From assembly GCF_002117005.1 (NCBI RefSeq), contig NZ_CP021023.1, forward strand, positions 1,240,001 through 1,304,000: 64,000 bases of DNA, given 5' to 3'. Position numbers and translations under genes: made by a program. Positions within the stretch are counted from its first letter, which is position 1; every line of letters starts with the position of its first letter. The stretch comes from Sedimentisphaera salicampi. GTDB lineage: Bacteria > Planctomycetota > Phycisphaerae > Sedimentisphaerales > Sedimentisphaeraceae. Positions 1-9,053 of this stretch are shown here, one piece after another. The notes beneath the pieces are model-generated. The model was not told the DNA's origin. It saw only the letters and a program-made list of their open reading frames with translations, and searched no databases.

Positions 1-330
1 AAAAATCCCTGCATCCAGAAGGCAATGATCTACATCAGGCAAAACTTCAAAAAAGCGATCACCGTTCAGGATGTTGCCGAGCAATGCTGCGTTTCAAGAA
101 GAACGATTGAAAGGCTCTTTAGAAAACATTTGAATAAATCGGTTAAACACGAAATCAGGAAACTCAGAATCGAGCTGATAAAGAAAAAACTTCTCTACAC
201 TGATTTGCCGGTATCTCGGATAGCGGAAGATTTAGAATTCTGCGAGCCGGACCATCTCTCGAGGTATTTCAAGAAGGCAGCAGGAGAAACCCCCGCAAAT
301 TTCCGGAAAAACAACAAACAATTCAGCTGA
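1..330 (+). CDS. AraC/XylR-family transcriptional regulator, C-terminal part
   Basis: The reading frame is open to the left edge of the window, so the gene starts outside it and only the last ~109 residues are visible. They form a complete AraC-type DNA-binding domain with two helix-turn-helix units: the first around VQDVAEQCCVSRRTIERLF, the second around VSRIAEDLEFCEPDHLSRYF, followed by the typical GETPANFRK ending. The lead-in (AMIYIRQNF before the first HTH) resembles XylR-type regulators, which carry a periplasmic-binding-protein-like sugar sensor upstream. That sensor is not visible, so the ligand is unknown. The internal ATG at 25 should not be taken as the start. The next gene is on the same strand about 90 bases downstream and encodes a secreted protein. 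Confidence 0.9.
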   Translation, partial: KNPCIQKAMIYIRQNFKKAITVQDVAEQCCVSRRTIERLFRKHLNKSVKHEIRKLRIELIKKKLLYTDLPVSRIAEDLEFCEPDHLSRYFKKAAGETPANFRKNNKQFS

Positions 331-421
331 AAATTTCAAATATAAAGATTTTGTTCTTGAAATCACAGCCTATTATTTGGTAGGATTGAGTAAAATATTA
401 TTATTTGAAAGGTTTTTGGTT

Positions 422-1348
422 ATGAAAAAAATATTTTTTACAGCATTTCTTCTCATTGCGGCAACACCTTGTTTTTCAGAAATCGTTGGAGGTTCGGTAA
501 CAGTGATAAGCCCCCCTCTTAATACCGGAGAGGATAATCATCAGATTGATGAGCTCCTTGGCTTCAATGAGCGGCAGAATGTTACTCTTCAAAGCGAACT
601 GGCTCTGGATTACCCAAACGCCAACATTCCGGCAGGTGCAACTGTGAGCAGTCATTACATCATCTACGACCCTCAGGACCAGGCCAACATTACAGGCACC
701 GTGGTAACAGATGAGCAGGTGGCCGGTTTGATCTATGAAACAGACAAACTCAACGCAAGCGACTTCCTCGGCCTTCCCGGAACAAACTACCTTAACCCGT
801 CTATGCGCGGGCTTGAAAGCGGGGATTCGGCATCTATCGACGAGAACTATACCGTATCATTCGATCTTGGCGCAAGCACCCCTGGAGATTATGCAAGGAT
901 TATCACTGCCTCCGAGCCGGCAGTTGTGGGGCCTCAGCTTCTGATGAGAAATCCGAAGGCAGCGGTAAACGATGTGCATACAAACGAAAACGGCGTGGGC
1001 TCTGTTCGTCTGCTGTTCAACGAGCCTATCCTCTTCGGGGCTAATGAAGCCTCTGTTACGAACGAAGACGGGCAGGTCGTTTCTTCGCAAACCACGGGCA
1101 GCGGAAGCAGGTTTATGGTAATCACTTTCTCCGATGTCCTTTTGGGCGATAAGTACACGATAACTGTTCCAGACAGCACAACAAGCAAGCAGACAGGCAA
1201 TGCGATAGATGGAGATAATGACGGTTCAGCAGGCGGAGATCTTGTGTTTACAATGGAGCACAGAAAGAGGCAGGATTTCAACAACGATAATGAAGTCGAA
1301 ATGAAGGACTTGGCGGAATTCGCCGAAGAATGGCTTTGGGCTGATTAG
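422..1348 (+). CDS. secreted protein with C-terminal dockerin-like calcium motif
   Basis: I chose the ATG at 422 rather than the in-frame ATG at 377, because it starts a clean signal peptide (MKKIFFTAFLLIAATPCFS) and is preceded by GAAAGG. The mature protein is about 290 residues. A middle part (SVRLLFNEPILF... through ...KYTITVPDSTTSKQTG) resembles a bacterial Ig-like domain. It ends with DFNNDNEVEMKDLAEFAEEW, the D-x-N-x-D repeat plus DL and W typical of the short dockerin-like tails on planctomycete secreted proteins. Catalytic function is not recognisable. It is convergent with the minus-strand gene ending at 1355, with only 6 bases between them and no room for a separate terminator. Confidence 0.75.
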   Translation: MKKIFFTAFLLIAATPCFSEIVGGSVTVISPPLNTGEDNHQIDELLGFNERQNVTLQSELALDYPNANIPAGATVSSHYIIYDPQDQANITGTVVTDEQVAGLIYETDKLNASDFLGLPGTNYLNPSMRGLESGDSASIDENYTVSFDLGASTPGDYARIITASEPAVVGPQLLMRNPKAAVNDVHTNENGVGSVRLLFNEPILFGANEASVTNEDGQVVSSQTTGSGSRFMVITFSDVLLGDKYTITVPDSTTSKQTGNAIDGDNDGSAGGDLVFTMEHRKRQDFNNDNEVEMKDLAEFAEEWLWAD

Positions 1349-1354
1349 ATTTGC

Positions 1355-4300
1355 TCAGTTGCTGCAGGCCTCTGAGGGAAGAAGGGAGCAGTCCAGCCAG
1401 CTGAGGCACAGGCTGGCATAGTCGTATAGATTTACGATACAATCCGGCTCCCCGTTGGGGCCGGACGTATCGAAAAGTAAAGAATCTGGATTGCATACGG
1501 GCTTGCCGCAGGACTGGTAGTATATGGTGGTTATGCTGTTTTGGTCTAACACATCATCATACACCCGCACATCATCAAGCCAGCCGTTAAAGCTTGAGGA
1601 TGCTCTCACAGAGCCCACTCCGAAATCTGCATCTGTTTTTACTCCGAGGGAGGTTTCAGAATAGCTTGTCTTGAGCCCTTCATCTTCGGTGATCATATAG
1701 ATTGAACCAACCGGATCAGCGGCTGTTGAATCAAGCGTAAACGCCACAAACACCCACTCACCCTCGGGCAGAGGCCCTGGCGCAAACACCTTAGCCCCGC
1801 TTGATTTTCCGAGATTGAGGAGAGATTCATCGGGCTTGATTGAAAGCCTGTAGAGCTCGCCGTCTGAATCCTTCTTGCCTGTAACCACCTGCCAGTTGCC
1901 TAAGTTTTCCTTCCACTTGAGCCACATAGTCATTGTCATTTTGCCGGTTGTCTCCAGCGGATTCCAAGGGCCTGCATAAGCGTATCCATCGTTTTTCTGG
2001 ATAAATGCGCTCTGACCGAGCTGTGCGCATGCCCCATCTGCAAAATCAGCACTCCCTTCCACAACGGCATCTCTTTTTTCTCCATAAGAGCTGATATCGA
2101 GATAGCTGCTTCCATCGAACCCGGAAGAATCATTGTCAAGCGTCCAGTGCGCCATCTTATTTGCAAGACGCACACTTACGATATCCGTATAAGCAGAGCC
2201 TTCGGGGTTTTGCAGTTTGCAGTAGTAGAAGCCTTCATTCTGCTGGCTCAGGGCGAGCTCAATTGTGCTTTCGCTGCCGGCCTGCTGGTCGTCTTCTGAG
2301 CGTGCGCTGTCTTGCGAATAATACCACTGATATTCAATCGGCTCGGCTCCAACAGCAGAAACGCTGAGAGTAATCTCTTTTCCGTCGATGCCCGCTGCAT
2401 CTTCAGGCTGCTGGAGGATTGTAATCATATCGGTAATCTCGCCCACAACGCCGTTGCCCTGCTGGTCTAACACAAAGGCCGGCTCGCTGTTATGAGTTAC
2501 CAAATCTCCCGGGCTGCCGGAAAGCCCGGAGGCGCACTGCCATCTTCTGCCCTTTACGAATACCGAACCTGACTTCTGATTGAACAGATCAAAGAGCTTT
2601 TCCATATCAGAGGCATTGTAGCCAAGCGTCTCGCTTTCGGCGCCGGCAAATAGCGATTCAATCTTCCCGTCGCTCAGCTTCGAGCCCCAGATAGCGAATT
2701 CGTCGATACTTCCCTCGAAATATGGCCCGTGATCTCTTGCGGCTTTCCCAACATACAGATTGTTCACGCTGCCGCTTGTCATCAGAATGTCTTCAGAATT
2801 AGTGGCAGCGGGATACTTTTGGCCGTCAACGTAGAATATCAAATCCTTGAATTTGTCTTTTCCTTCAGGCCTTCCGGGGAAAGCCGCTGCAACATGATGC
2901 CACTTTCCGTCTGCAAGGTCCGGGCTGCCCGCTGCTCGAGTTTGAGTGTTTTCGGCAGAGAGCCCGATTTTGCCGTTGTTCAAATCGAAATTGAACTTAC
3001 CTTGAATTCCGCCTTTAGCGCCTCCCCAGCCTCCAATTGTCATATGGTCTGAGCTGGCTGTCTTTATCCAAGCCGAAACAGTTCTCGGCTCAGAGCCGGT
3101 TACAGGGGCAATGCCTTTCTTTGTTGTTAGATGGGCATCTGAATTAAAAACCCCGGCGGTTCCCATAATGCCGGAGCCAAAGCTTACTCCCTGCTTAACT
3201 CCGCCGTACATCTCTGTCTTCATTGAGCCGTGGTTTGTAATCTTAGGCTCTAACTCGTCATCGAAGCTGTAATGAACGAGAAGCCCTTTCTGATCCATCA
3301 GTTCCAATATGCCTGAAGCGGTAAAGCTTGCTTTGCTTCCGGAATAATCAGCGATTATAGAGCCGTTCATAATTTCCGGAGCAGCCTTTTTATTCCAGCT
3401 TTTCACTGCGTTCTTAGACCAGTACTTCTCTGTGTAGCCGGCGCTTGTGTTCTGAAATCTGTAATTTGTAAACTCTACCTTGTCCTCATAAACATCAGCC
3501 TTGAGATAGCCCTTGTGAACTATCTGCAGGATATCGCTTTCGGTATCCTTGGAAGCTGTTTCTGTATGCACCTCGCCTGCGAAATATGCACGAACCTTGC
3601 TGCATCTGCGAAGCGCTGACCAGAAATCCGAATCGCCCCGTTCATCAAACATCATACCGCTTGAAACCCATTTCCTCACGGGCTCAAGTACTGGCGTATG
3701 CCCTAAAACAAACACGTGGTCAATTGAAGACTCATTCTCAGCGGCATCCAGCACATTCTCCAGCCATGTTAGGTGCGACCCGCTCACGTCTGCAGTTACC
3801 GAACCTGAGATTACATTCAGCTGCTTTTCCGGCGAGTCCTGCCGGAATACATCAACCGAAATGAAAAGGGCATTGCGAACCTGCTTGGCATAGGAAGTGT
3901 TCTCGTAGGGCGTGCCTAAAGGCCTTGAGCTCACTGAGCCAATGGGGTCATCAAAACGGAAGTTTCCCGTGGCATCCATATTGAAAGTCTGAGCTAAAGA
4001 GAGCCGGAAATCATCAACAAGATAAGAAATCGGCTGGCCGACATTCCAGTTGTTATCGCCAATTTCATGATCGCCCACAGCTATTAAAACCAGAGGCATC
4101 TGCGAGGCAAAGCGGTAGTACCATTGGCCGTTGTAGATATCAGCAGCGTTCTGTATGGTCTCTTCATATGTTCCGCCGGGCGCGAAGGCAGCCTTTGCCC
4201 AATCTGAATCGAAGCGGTAGCTCGCAAGGTCTCCCGGGATAAGCACGGCTTCGGGATTGTGATCCGCCATCTGCGAGATCCTGTCTGCAATATGCTGCTC

Positions 4301-4504
4301 CACCAAATCAGATGTGCCGTTGTATCCTTGAGTAGCGTCGGGGTAGCCTTCTGCTGCCGGCGTGCCTGCAGGATTGTTTCCCGTAAGGTCTGCTGCTTCA
4401 TAATGCGGATCCGCCCAGCCTACGAATGTCCAACTGCTTTCAGCAGCCATTGCGAATGAACATAAAGCTAAAATCGTAATTATAAAGCCGTAAGTTTTCT
4501 TCAT
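1355..4504 (-). CDS. secreted metallophosphoesterase with two LamG domains, Ig-like domain and dockerin-like tail (copy A)
   Basis: The start at 4504 gives MKKTYGF followed by a signal peptide and has GGAG just upstream; the longer in-frame start at 4567 lies in duplicated fecR debris. Calcineurin-like phosphoesterase motifs appear in order: GWADPHYE (D-x-H), IPGDLAS (GD), AVGDHEIGD (GDHE in place of GNHD), LGHTPV (GHxP) and AGEVHTE (GxxH). A LamG/concanavalin-like domain follows (LLVHYSFDDELE to FEGSIDEFAIWG), then an Ig-like segment (QPEDAAGIDG to GFYYCKLQN), a second LamG (MAHWTLDND to GWLDDVRVYDD) and a dockerin-like end (DCIVNLYDYASLCLSWLDC). About 1,049 residues in the chosen form. Its first ~690 residues are nearly the same as those of the gene at 4612-6708, its tandem duplicate. 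The likely role is an extracellular or periplasmic phosphoesterase; its substrate is unknown. Confidence 0.85.
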   Translation of the reverse strand: MKKTYGFIITILALCSFAMAAESSWTFVGWADPHYEAADLTGNNPAGTPAAEGYPDATQGYNGTSDLVEQHIADRISQMADHNPEAVLIPGDLASYRFDSDWAKAAFAPGGTYEETIQNAADIYNGQWYYRFASQMPLVLIAVGDHEIGDNNWNVGQPISYLVDDFRLSLAQTFNMDATGNFRFDDPIGSVSSRPLGTPYENTSYAKQVRNALFISVDVFRQDSPEKQLNVISGSVTADVSGSHLTWLENVLDAAENESSIDHVFVLGHTPVLEPVRKWVSSGMMFDERGDSDFWSALRRCSKVRAYFAGEVHTETASKDTESDILQIVHKGYLKADVYEDKVEFTNYRFQNTSAGYTEKYWSKNAVKSWNKKAAPEIMNGSIIADYSGSKASFTASGILELMDQKGLLVHYSFDDELEPKITNHGSMKTEMYGGVKQGVSFGSGIMGTAGVFNSDAHLTTKKGIAPVTGSEPRTVSAWIKTASSDHMTIGGWGGAKGGIQGKFNFDLNNGKIGLSAENTQTRAAGSPDLADGKWHHVAAAFPGRPEGKDKFKDLIFYVDGQKYPAATNSEDILMTSGSVNNLYVGKAARDHGPYFEGSIDEFAIWGSKLSDGKIESLFAGAESETLGYNASDMEKLFDLFNQKSGSVFVKGRRWQCASGLSGSPGDLVTHNSEPAFVLDQQGNGVVGEITDMITILQQPEDAAGIDGKEITLSVSAVGAEPIEYQWYYSQDSARSEDDQQAGSESTIELALSQQNEGFYYCKLQNPEGSAYTDIVSVRLANKMAHWTLDNDSSGFDGSSYLDISSYGEKRDAVVEGSADFADGACAQLGQSAFIQKNDGYAYAGPWNPLETTGKMTMTMWLKWKENLGNWQVVTGKKDSDGELYRLSIKPDESLLNLGKSSGAKVFAPGPLPEGEWVFVAFTLDSTAADPVGSIYMITEDEGLKTSYSETSLGVKTDADFGVGSVRASSSFNGWLDDVRVYDDVLDQNSITTIYYQSCGKPVCNPDSLLFDTSGPNGEPDCIVNLYDYASLCLSWLDCSLLPSEACSN

Positions 4505-6810
4505 TTTTTCTCCGTAAAAATTCTCAAAGTTTGCCGTCAATAATATTCCCAAAGATCTATTCAGCAATCAAAACAGGTTCTTCAAATATGCACCTGTCAT
4601 TGCCGGCGGGACTACATGCAAGTCATATCAACAATCTCGCCCACAACGCCATTGCCCTGTTTGTCTAAAACGAAAGCGATCTCGCCGTTATGCAGCTTTA
4701 CAAGCTCTCCGACCTTGCTGCCGGAAAGCCCGGAGACGCTCTGCCATCTCCTGCCCTTTATGAATACTGGGCTGGAACTCTGATTGAACAGATCAAAGAG
4801 CTTTTCCATATCAGAAGCGTTGTAGCTAAGCATTTCGCTTTTTCCGCCATGCCAGAGCGATTGTACCTTTCCATCAGCGAGCTGTGAGCCCCAGATGGCA
4901 AATTCATCTATGCTCCCTTTAAAATATGGCCCGCGATTTCTGGCGGAACTGCCTACATACAGATTGTTCACACTCGAATTTGTTATCAGAATATCTTCCG
5001 AGTTAGAGTCAGCGGAAAACTTTTGGCCGTCAACGTAAAAAATCAAGTCCTTGATTTTGTCTTTGCCAGCTGGCCTTCCGGGGAAAGCCGCAGCAACATG
5101 ATGCCACTTTCCGTCTGCAAGGTTTGGACTGCCTGCTGCGCGGGTTTGTTTGTTTACGGAGGATATTCCGATTTTCCCATCGATCAAGTCGAAATTAAAC
5201 TTTGCTTGAATTCCTTTGATCCATCCTCCCCAGCCTCCAATTGTCATATGGTCTGAGCTGGTTGTCTTTATCCAAGCCGAAACAGTTCTCGGCTCAGAGC
5301 CGGTTACAGGGGCAATGCCCTTCTGCGTTGTTAAATAGCTCTCAGGCTTAAACACTCCGGCACTTCCCATAACAGAAGAGCCAAAGCTCACACCCTTATT
5401 AACTCCGCCGTACATCTCTGTCTTCATTGAGCCGTGATTTGTAATCTTGGATTCTAACTCATCATCGAAGCTGTAATGAACGAGAAGCCCTTTTTGATCC
5501 ATCAATTCCAATATGCCCGAAGAAGTGAAGTTTGCTTTGCTTCCGGAATAGTCAGCGATTATAGAGCCGTTCATAATTTCCGGAGCCGCCTTTTTATCCC
5601 AGCTTTTCACTGCGTTCTTAGACCAGTACTTCTCGGTGGAGCCGGCATCAGTACTCTGGAAGCGGTAGTTTGTAAACTCAATCTTATCTTCGTAAACATC
5701 AGTCTTTACATATCCCGAGTGAACGATTTGCAGGATATCGCTTTCAGTATCCTTGGAAGCTGTTTCTGTATGCACCTCGCCTGCGAAATATGCACGAACC
5801 TTGCTGCATCTGCGAAGCGCTGCCCAGAAATCTGAATCGCCCCGTTCATCAAACATCATACCGCTTGAAACCCATTTTCTCACGGGCTCAAGTACTGGCG
5901 TATGCCCGAAAACAAACACGTGATCAATAGAAGACTCATTCTCAGCGGCATTCAAAATATTCTCCAGCCATGTTAGGTGCGACCCGCTCACGTCTGCAGT
6001 TACCGAACCTGAGATTATATTAAGCTGCTTTTCCGGCGAGTCCTGCCGGAATACATCAACCGAAATGAAAAGGGCATTGCGAACCTGCTTGGCATAGGAA
6101 GTGTTCTCGTAGGGCGTGCCTAAAGGCCTTGAGCTCACTGAACCAATCTTCTCATCAAAGCGGAAATTTCCGGATTCATCCATATTGAACGTCTGCGCAA
6201 GCGAGAGACGAAAATCATCAACAAGATAAGAAATCGGCTGGCCGACATTCCAGTTGTTATCGCCAATTTCATGATCGCCCACAGCTATTAAAACCAGAGG
6301 CATCTGCGAGGCAAAGCGGTAGTACCATTGGCCGTTGTAGATATCAGCAGCGTTCTGTATGGTCTCTTCATATGTTCCGCCGGGCGCGAAGGCAGCCTTT
6401 GCCCAATCTGAATCGAAGCGGTAGCTCGCAAGGTCTCCCGGGATAAGCACGGCTTCGGGATTATGAGCTGCCATCTGCGAGATCCTGTCTGCAATATGCT
6501 GCTCCACCAAATCAGATGTGCCGTTGCAGCCTTGGGTGGCTTCTGGATAGCCTTCTGCTGCCGGCGTGCCTGCGGGATTATTTCCAGTAAGGTCTGCTGC
6601 TTCATAATGCGGATCCGCCCAGCCTACGAATGTCCAACTGCTTTCAGCAGCCATTGCGAATGAACATAAAGCTGACATCATAATTATAAAGCCGTAAGTT
6701 TTCCTCATTTTTTCTCCGTCAAAAAGTCTCAAAGTTTGCCGTCAAGAATATTCACAAAGATCTATTCAGCAATCAAAACAGGTTCTTCAAATATGCACCT
6801 GTCATTGCCG
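2436..6810. repeat. 2.2-kb tandem duplication (copies about 2436-4605 and 4634-6810)
   Basis: Two direct copies of roughly 2.2 kb lie head to tail. Each contains the 5' two thirds of a metallophosphoesterase gene, its start region, and the last bases of the upstream fecR gene. Identity of the fecR-end segment runs to base 4605 in one copy and 6810 in the other (both reach TCATTGCCG) and then stops abruptly. Between the copies only the fecR 3' end survives as a scar of about 50 bases (4556-4605), including its stop codon. The unit offset is 2205 bases at the fecR end and about 2198 near the other end, so there have been small indels since duplication. Confidence 0.85.
4612..6708 (-). CDS. secreted metallophosphoesterase with one LamG domain, truncated tandem duplicate (copy B)
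   Basis: The start at 6708 gives MRKTYGF with a signal peptide, and GGAG lies just upstream (also at 6709-6720). The full motif set is kept: GWADPHYE, IPGDLAS, AVGDHEIGD, FGHTPV and AGEVHTE, so the phosphoesterase domain should be active if the other copy is. One LamG domain follows. The protein stops at VVGEIVDMTCM, at the duplication junction. Compared with its neighbour at 1355-4504 it lacks the Ig-like domain, the second LamG and the dockerin-like tail, so it may be free rather than anchored. It lies 53 bases downstream of fecR on the same strand, probably in the sigma-fecR transcription unit. Confidence 0.85.
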   Translation of the reverse strand: MRKTYGFIIMMSALCSFAMAAESSWTFVGWADPHYEAADLTGNNPAGTPAAEGYPEATQGCNGTSDLVEQHIADRISQMAAHNPEAVLIPGDLASYRFDSDWAKAAFAPGGTYEETIQNAADIYNGQWYYRFASQMPLVLIAVGDHEIGDNNWNVGQPISYLVDDFRLSLAQTFNMDESGNFRFDEKIGSVSSRPLGTPYENTSYAKQVRNALFISVDVFRQDSPEKQLNIISGSVTADVSGSHLTWLENILNAAENESSIDHVFVFGHTPVLEPVRKWVSSGMMFDERGDSDFWAALRRCSKVRAYFAGEVHTETASKDTESDILQIVHSGYVKTDVYEDKIEFTNYRFQSTDAGSTEKYWSKNAVKSWDKKAAPEIMNGSIIADYSGSKANFTSSGILELMDQKGLLVHYSFDDELESKITNHGSMKTEMYGGVNKGVSFGSSVMGSAGVFKPESYLTTQKGIAPVTGSEPRTVSAWIKTTSSDHMTIGGWGGWIKGIQAKFNFDLIDGKIGISSVNKQTRAAGSPNLADGKWHHVAAAFPGRPAGKDKIKDLIFYVDGQKFSADSNSEDILITNSSVNNLYVGSSARNRGPYFKGSIDEFAIWGSQLADGKVQSLWHGGKSEMLSYNASDMEKLFDLFNQSSSPVFIKGRRWQSVSGLSGSKVGELVKLHNGEIAFVLDKQGNGVVGEIVDMTCM

Positions 6811-8435
6811 TTGCCGCTTTCTCCGCCGGTTGTTACGAGCGTAAGAAACTCGGTATTTTCATCGATATAAATCTCTTCGCTTTCAGTTTCCATCTCAGCG
6901 GTAACGTTCTCGCGTTTGTATCTCAGCTCACCGTCTGTGAGCACCCAGAAATCCGCCTCGCCGTTATCGGGGCTGTCAGAGGGTGATACTAATGTGCTGA
7001 ATTTGAACCTGAAAGTTTTCTCCTCAGTTATCTCTCTAAAAGGCTTCAGGTCGAAGGTTATTCCGGCATTTGGATGAATAAAAATTCCGCTGAAACCTGA
7101 AATAATACGGAAATTATCCCGCTGACGCTGTTTTTCCTTTCCCCTGTAATCTACATCAAAAGACTGGGTGTTGCAGATATATGTCCAGAACCTTCCGTCT
7201 GTAGGCGGGCAGTCTTCAAAGATATCGCCCTTGCTGCTCACCTTGCACTCACCTTTACTCCCGTTAGGAACGAATACCCCATCAACAAAGGGACTAGACT
7301 CTACCTGATGAAACTCAAAGTGGCTGTCTTTCATCTCAGCGTTATTGCTGCCGTAATTTCGGAGCAGAAGATGCGAAGCAATCTCACCAGTACCCGGAAT
7401 AATCGAATCGCTTTTTGAGTTTATATCGTTTAATCCGCTCCCGCCGGAAACTGTATTTGCAAGCCTTATCGGCTGGCCTCGCCATATGATGTTCTGCTCA
7501 GAAATAATCCGCCTTGCAAATTTGTCTTCCTGAAATTCAACTTCCAGTATCCTGCCTTCTGAAACATCGAACCGGTTTGCAGTGTTCTCTAAAACCTCAA
7601 CGTTGTTTGTGTTTATGAATCTGCGCGTTATAAATGTTGTTCTGCCCTTTGAAACGTGCACCTCTGTATCTCCGGAAATCTCCTGCGATACGCCGAATTC
7701 TGTGCCCAGATCGATAATCTTCGAGTTCTCCGTGGTTACCTGAAACCCCACGGCCTCCTTTGGCACAGAGGCATAAATGTTTCCGTATTTCAGCTCAATC
7801 TGGTCATCAGAGATCACCTCAAAACTGGCCGGAGATTCAATTGTAAGATGCACACCGCTTCTCAGATCAATCTCTACAAACCCTTCATTCAAAGTTAGCG
7901 GATTTGAGTTTGAGAACACTCCATCGCCCTTCTCGGGGATGTTTTCAGCGTCCTCAGCCCAGCGAACGTCCATAACCTCGCTCAAAACACCCACCTGCTC
8001 AGAAGGCAGGCTGCCCGGAGCAAGGTTCGCCCAAAGCAGAAGAAAGATAAGAGCTGCCGCAGAGCAGGCTGCTAAGATAAGATTCGGGATGCTCACCCTT
8101 CTTCTCTGCTCGCCGCAATCACATTCAGCAGGCTGGTCTTGGTCTTCTTCAGGTTCTTGCCTTCCGAGCCTCAAGAGCTCAGGACTGCCGATTGAATTAT
8201 TCATTATAAATTTCTGCGTAAAATCTTCCGGCCCGGGCCTCTGCTGGAATGCCTCGGCAGCCTTGCCGGATTTCTTGAGCCCTGCTGAAATTCGGAAAAT
8301 CTCAAGCGCATAGCTCCTTGCCGATTCGCTGCCCTCTAAAAGCTCATTGAGCCTGCTTCGCTGTCCTCCGCTGAGCCCGCCTTCCATGCCGCCGGCAAGA
8401 AGGAAGTTTAATTCTATTGCTGTTTTCTTATCCAT
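6762..8435 (-). CDS. FecR-type membrane regulator partner of the adjacent ECF sigma factor
   Basis: 557 residues. The N-terminal ~110 residues are cytoplasmic (MDKKTAIELNFLLAGG..., ending in an acidic stretch and RRR). One membrane span follows at about 118-138 (LAACSAAALIFLLLWANLA), then a FecR domain at about 190-290 (VHLTIESPASFEVISDD, KIIDLGTEFGVSQ, EVHVSKG). The C-terminal half is a long extracytoplasmic region of unknown fold. Its start overlaps the end of the sigma factor gene by 8 bases, so the two are translationally coupled. This arrangement is common in planctomycetes and suggests an anti-sigma or signal-relay role; what it senses is not visible. Its last ~17 codons are duplicated at 4556-4605. 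Confidence 0.85.
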   Translation of the reverse strand: MDKKTAIELNFLLAGGMEGGLSGGQRSRLNELLEGSESARSYALEIFRISAGLKKSGKAAEAFQQRPGPEDFTQKFIMNNSIGSPELLRLGRQEPEEDQDQPAECDCGEQRRRVSIPNLILAACSAAALIFLLLWANLAPGSLPSEQVGVLSEVMDVRWAEDAENIPEKGDGVFSNSNPLTLNEGFVEIDLRSGVHLTIESPASFEVISDDQIELKYGNIYASVPKEAVGFQVTTENSKIIDLGTEFGVSQEISGDTEVHVSKGRTTFITRRFINTNNVEVLENTANRFDVSEGRILEVEFQEDKFARRIISEQNIIWRGQPIRLANTVSGGSGLNDINSKSDSIIPGTGEIASHLLLRNYGSNNAEMKDSHFEFHQVESSPFVDGVFVPNGSKGECKVSSKGDIFEDCPPTDGRFWTYICNTQSFDVDYRGKEKQRQRDNFRIISGFSGIFIHPNAGITFDLKPFREITEEKTFRFKFSTLVSPSDSPDNGEADFWVLTDGELRYKRENVTAEMETESEEIYIDENTEFLTLVTTGGESGNGNDRCIFEEPVLIAE

Positions 8436-8961
8436 CTAACCTGCTCCTCGCCTTCATCCGCCTCTCAACGCAGTCTTTCAGGAATGCATGAAGCCTTGAG
8501 AGTCTTTTGTAAACCGCTGTTTTACCAAGCCCAATTCTTGAAGCTATCTCCCTTACCGGAAGACCGTAAAAATATTTCATTTTCAATATGTCAAAGTGGT
8601 TTTTCTTTAAGTTTGCTACGCACTCGCCAAGACACTCCATCTTTTCATCGTCGCCGCTCTCAGTTTCGGCCTTCTCTGCGAGCAATTCAAAAACATTTTC
8701 CGAAAACAGATTCTCTGCGTGTCGTGCTTTTGTTCGCCTGAAATTCATCACCTGATACTTCGATATCGTAAATGCCCAGGCGATAAAGCTCGTGCCTTTC
8801 TCGAAGCTGTCAAACTTCTGCCACATCACAGAAACCGCCTCCTGCATTATATCCTCAGCATCGTCGTGATTGCCGACAAGGCTGAGGATATAAGCATAGA
8901 TCCTGCCCTGCGAATTTATAAGCAGATTTACGAAGTCTTCTGTTTGCGAATCTTTTTTCAT
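8428..8961 (-). CDS. ECF-type RNA polymerase sigma factor
   Basis: The start at 8961 (MKKDSQTEDFV) is preferred over the in-frame TTG at 8988 because GGGAGA sits just upstream. The protein has about 177 residues. Region 2 includes YILSLVGNHDDAEDIMQEA and the aromatic-rich FIAWAFTISKYQVMNFRR. Region 4 includes LKMKYFYGLPVREIASRIGLGKTAVYKRLSRLH. The length and motifs fit the sigma-70 subfamily often found beside FecR and LamG proteins in planctomycetes and Rhodopirellula relatives. It is followed with an 8-base overlap by the FecR gene and then by the two metallophosphoesterase genes, the likely immediate cargo of the unit. Confidence 0.9.
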   Translation of the reverse strand: MKKDSQTEDFVNLLINSQGRIYAYILSLVGNHDDAEDIMQEAVSVMWQKFDSFEKGTSFIAWAFTISKYQVMNFRRTKARHAENLFSENVFELLAEKAETESGDDEKMECLGECVANLKKNHFDILKMKYFYGLPVREIASRIGLGKTAVYKRLSRLHAFLKDCVERRMKARSRLDG

Positions 8962-9011
8962 AGAACCAATTCTCCCGCAAACCTTCAAAAATGAAAGTTT
9001 ATTTTGCAGTA

Positions 9012-9038
9012 AGAAAAGGGCGGGCAGGCCGCCCGCCC
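9012..9038 (-). terminator. rho-independent terminator after the LamG gene pair
   Basis: A perfect 8-bp stem, GGGCGGGC with GCCCGCCC and a 5-base loop, occupies 9018-9038. Read on the minus strand it is followed by TTTTCTT. It lies after the stop of the LamG gene at 9054 and before the sigma factor gene, separating the two transcription units. Confidence 0.75.
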
Positions 9039-9053
9039 CTGTATTTTTATAGT

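Noticed and set aside
7777-8313. 178-codon open frame opposite fecR
   Set aside because: It overlaps a clear FecR gene that is coupled to the sigma factor; no ribosome site or domain is seen.
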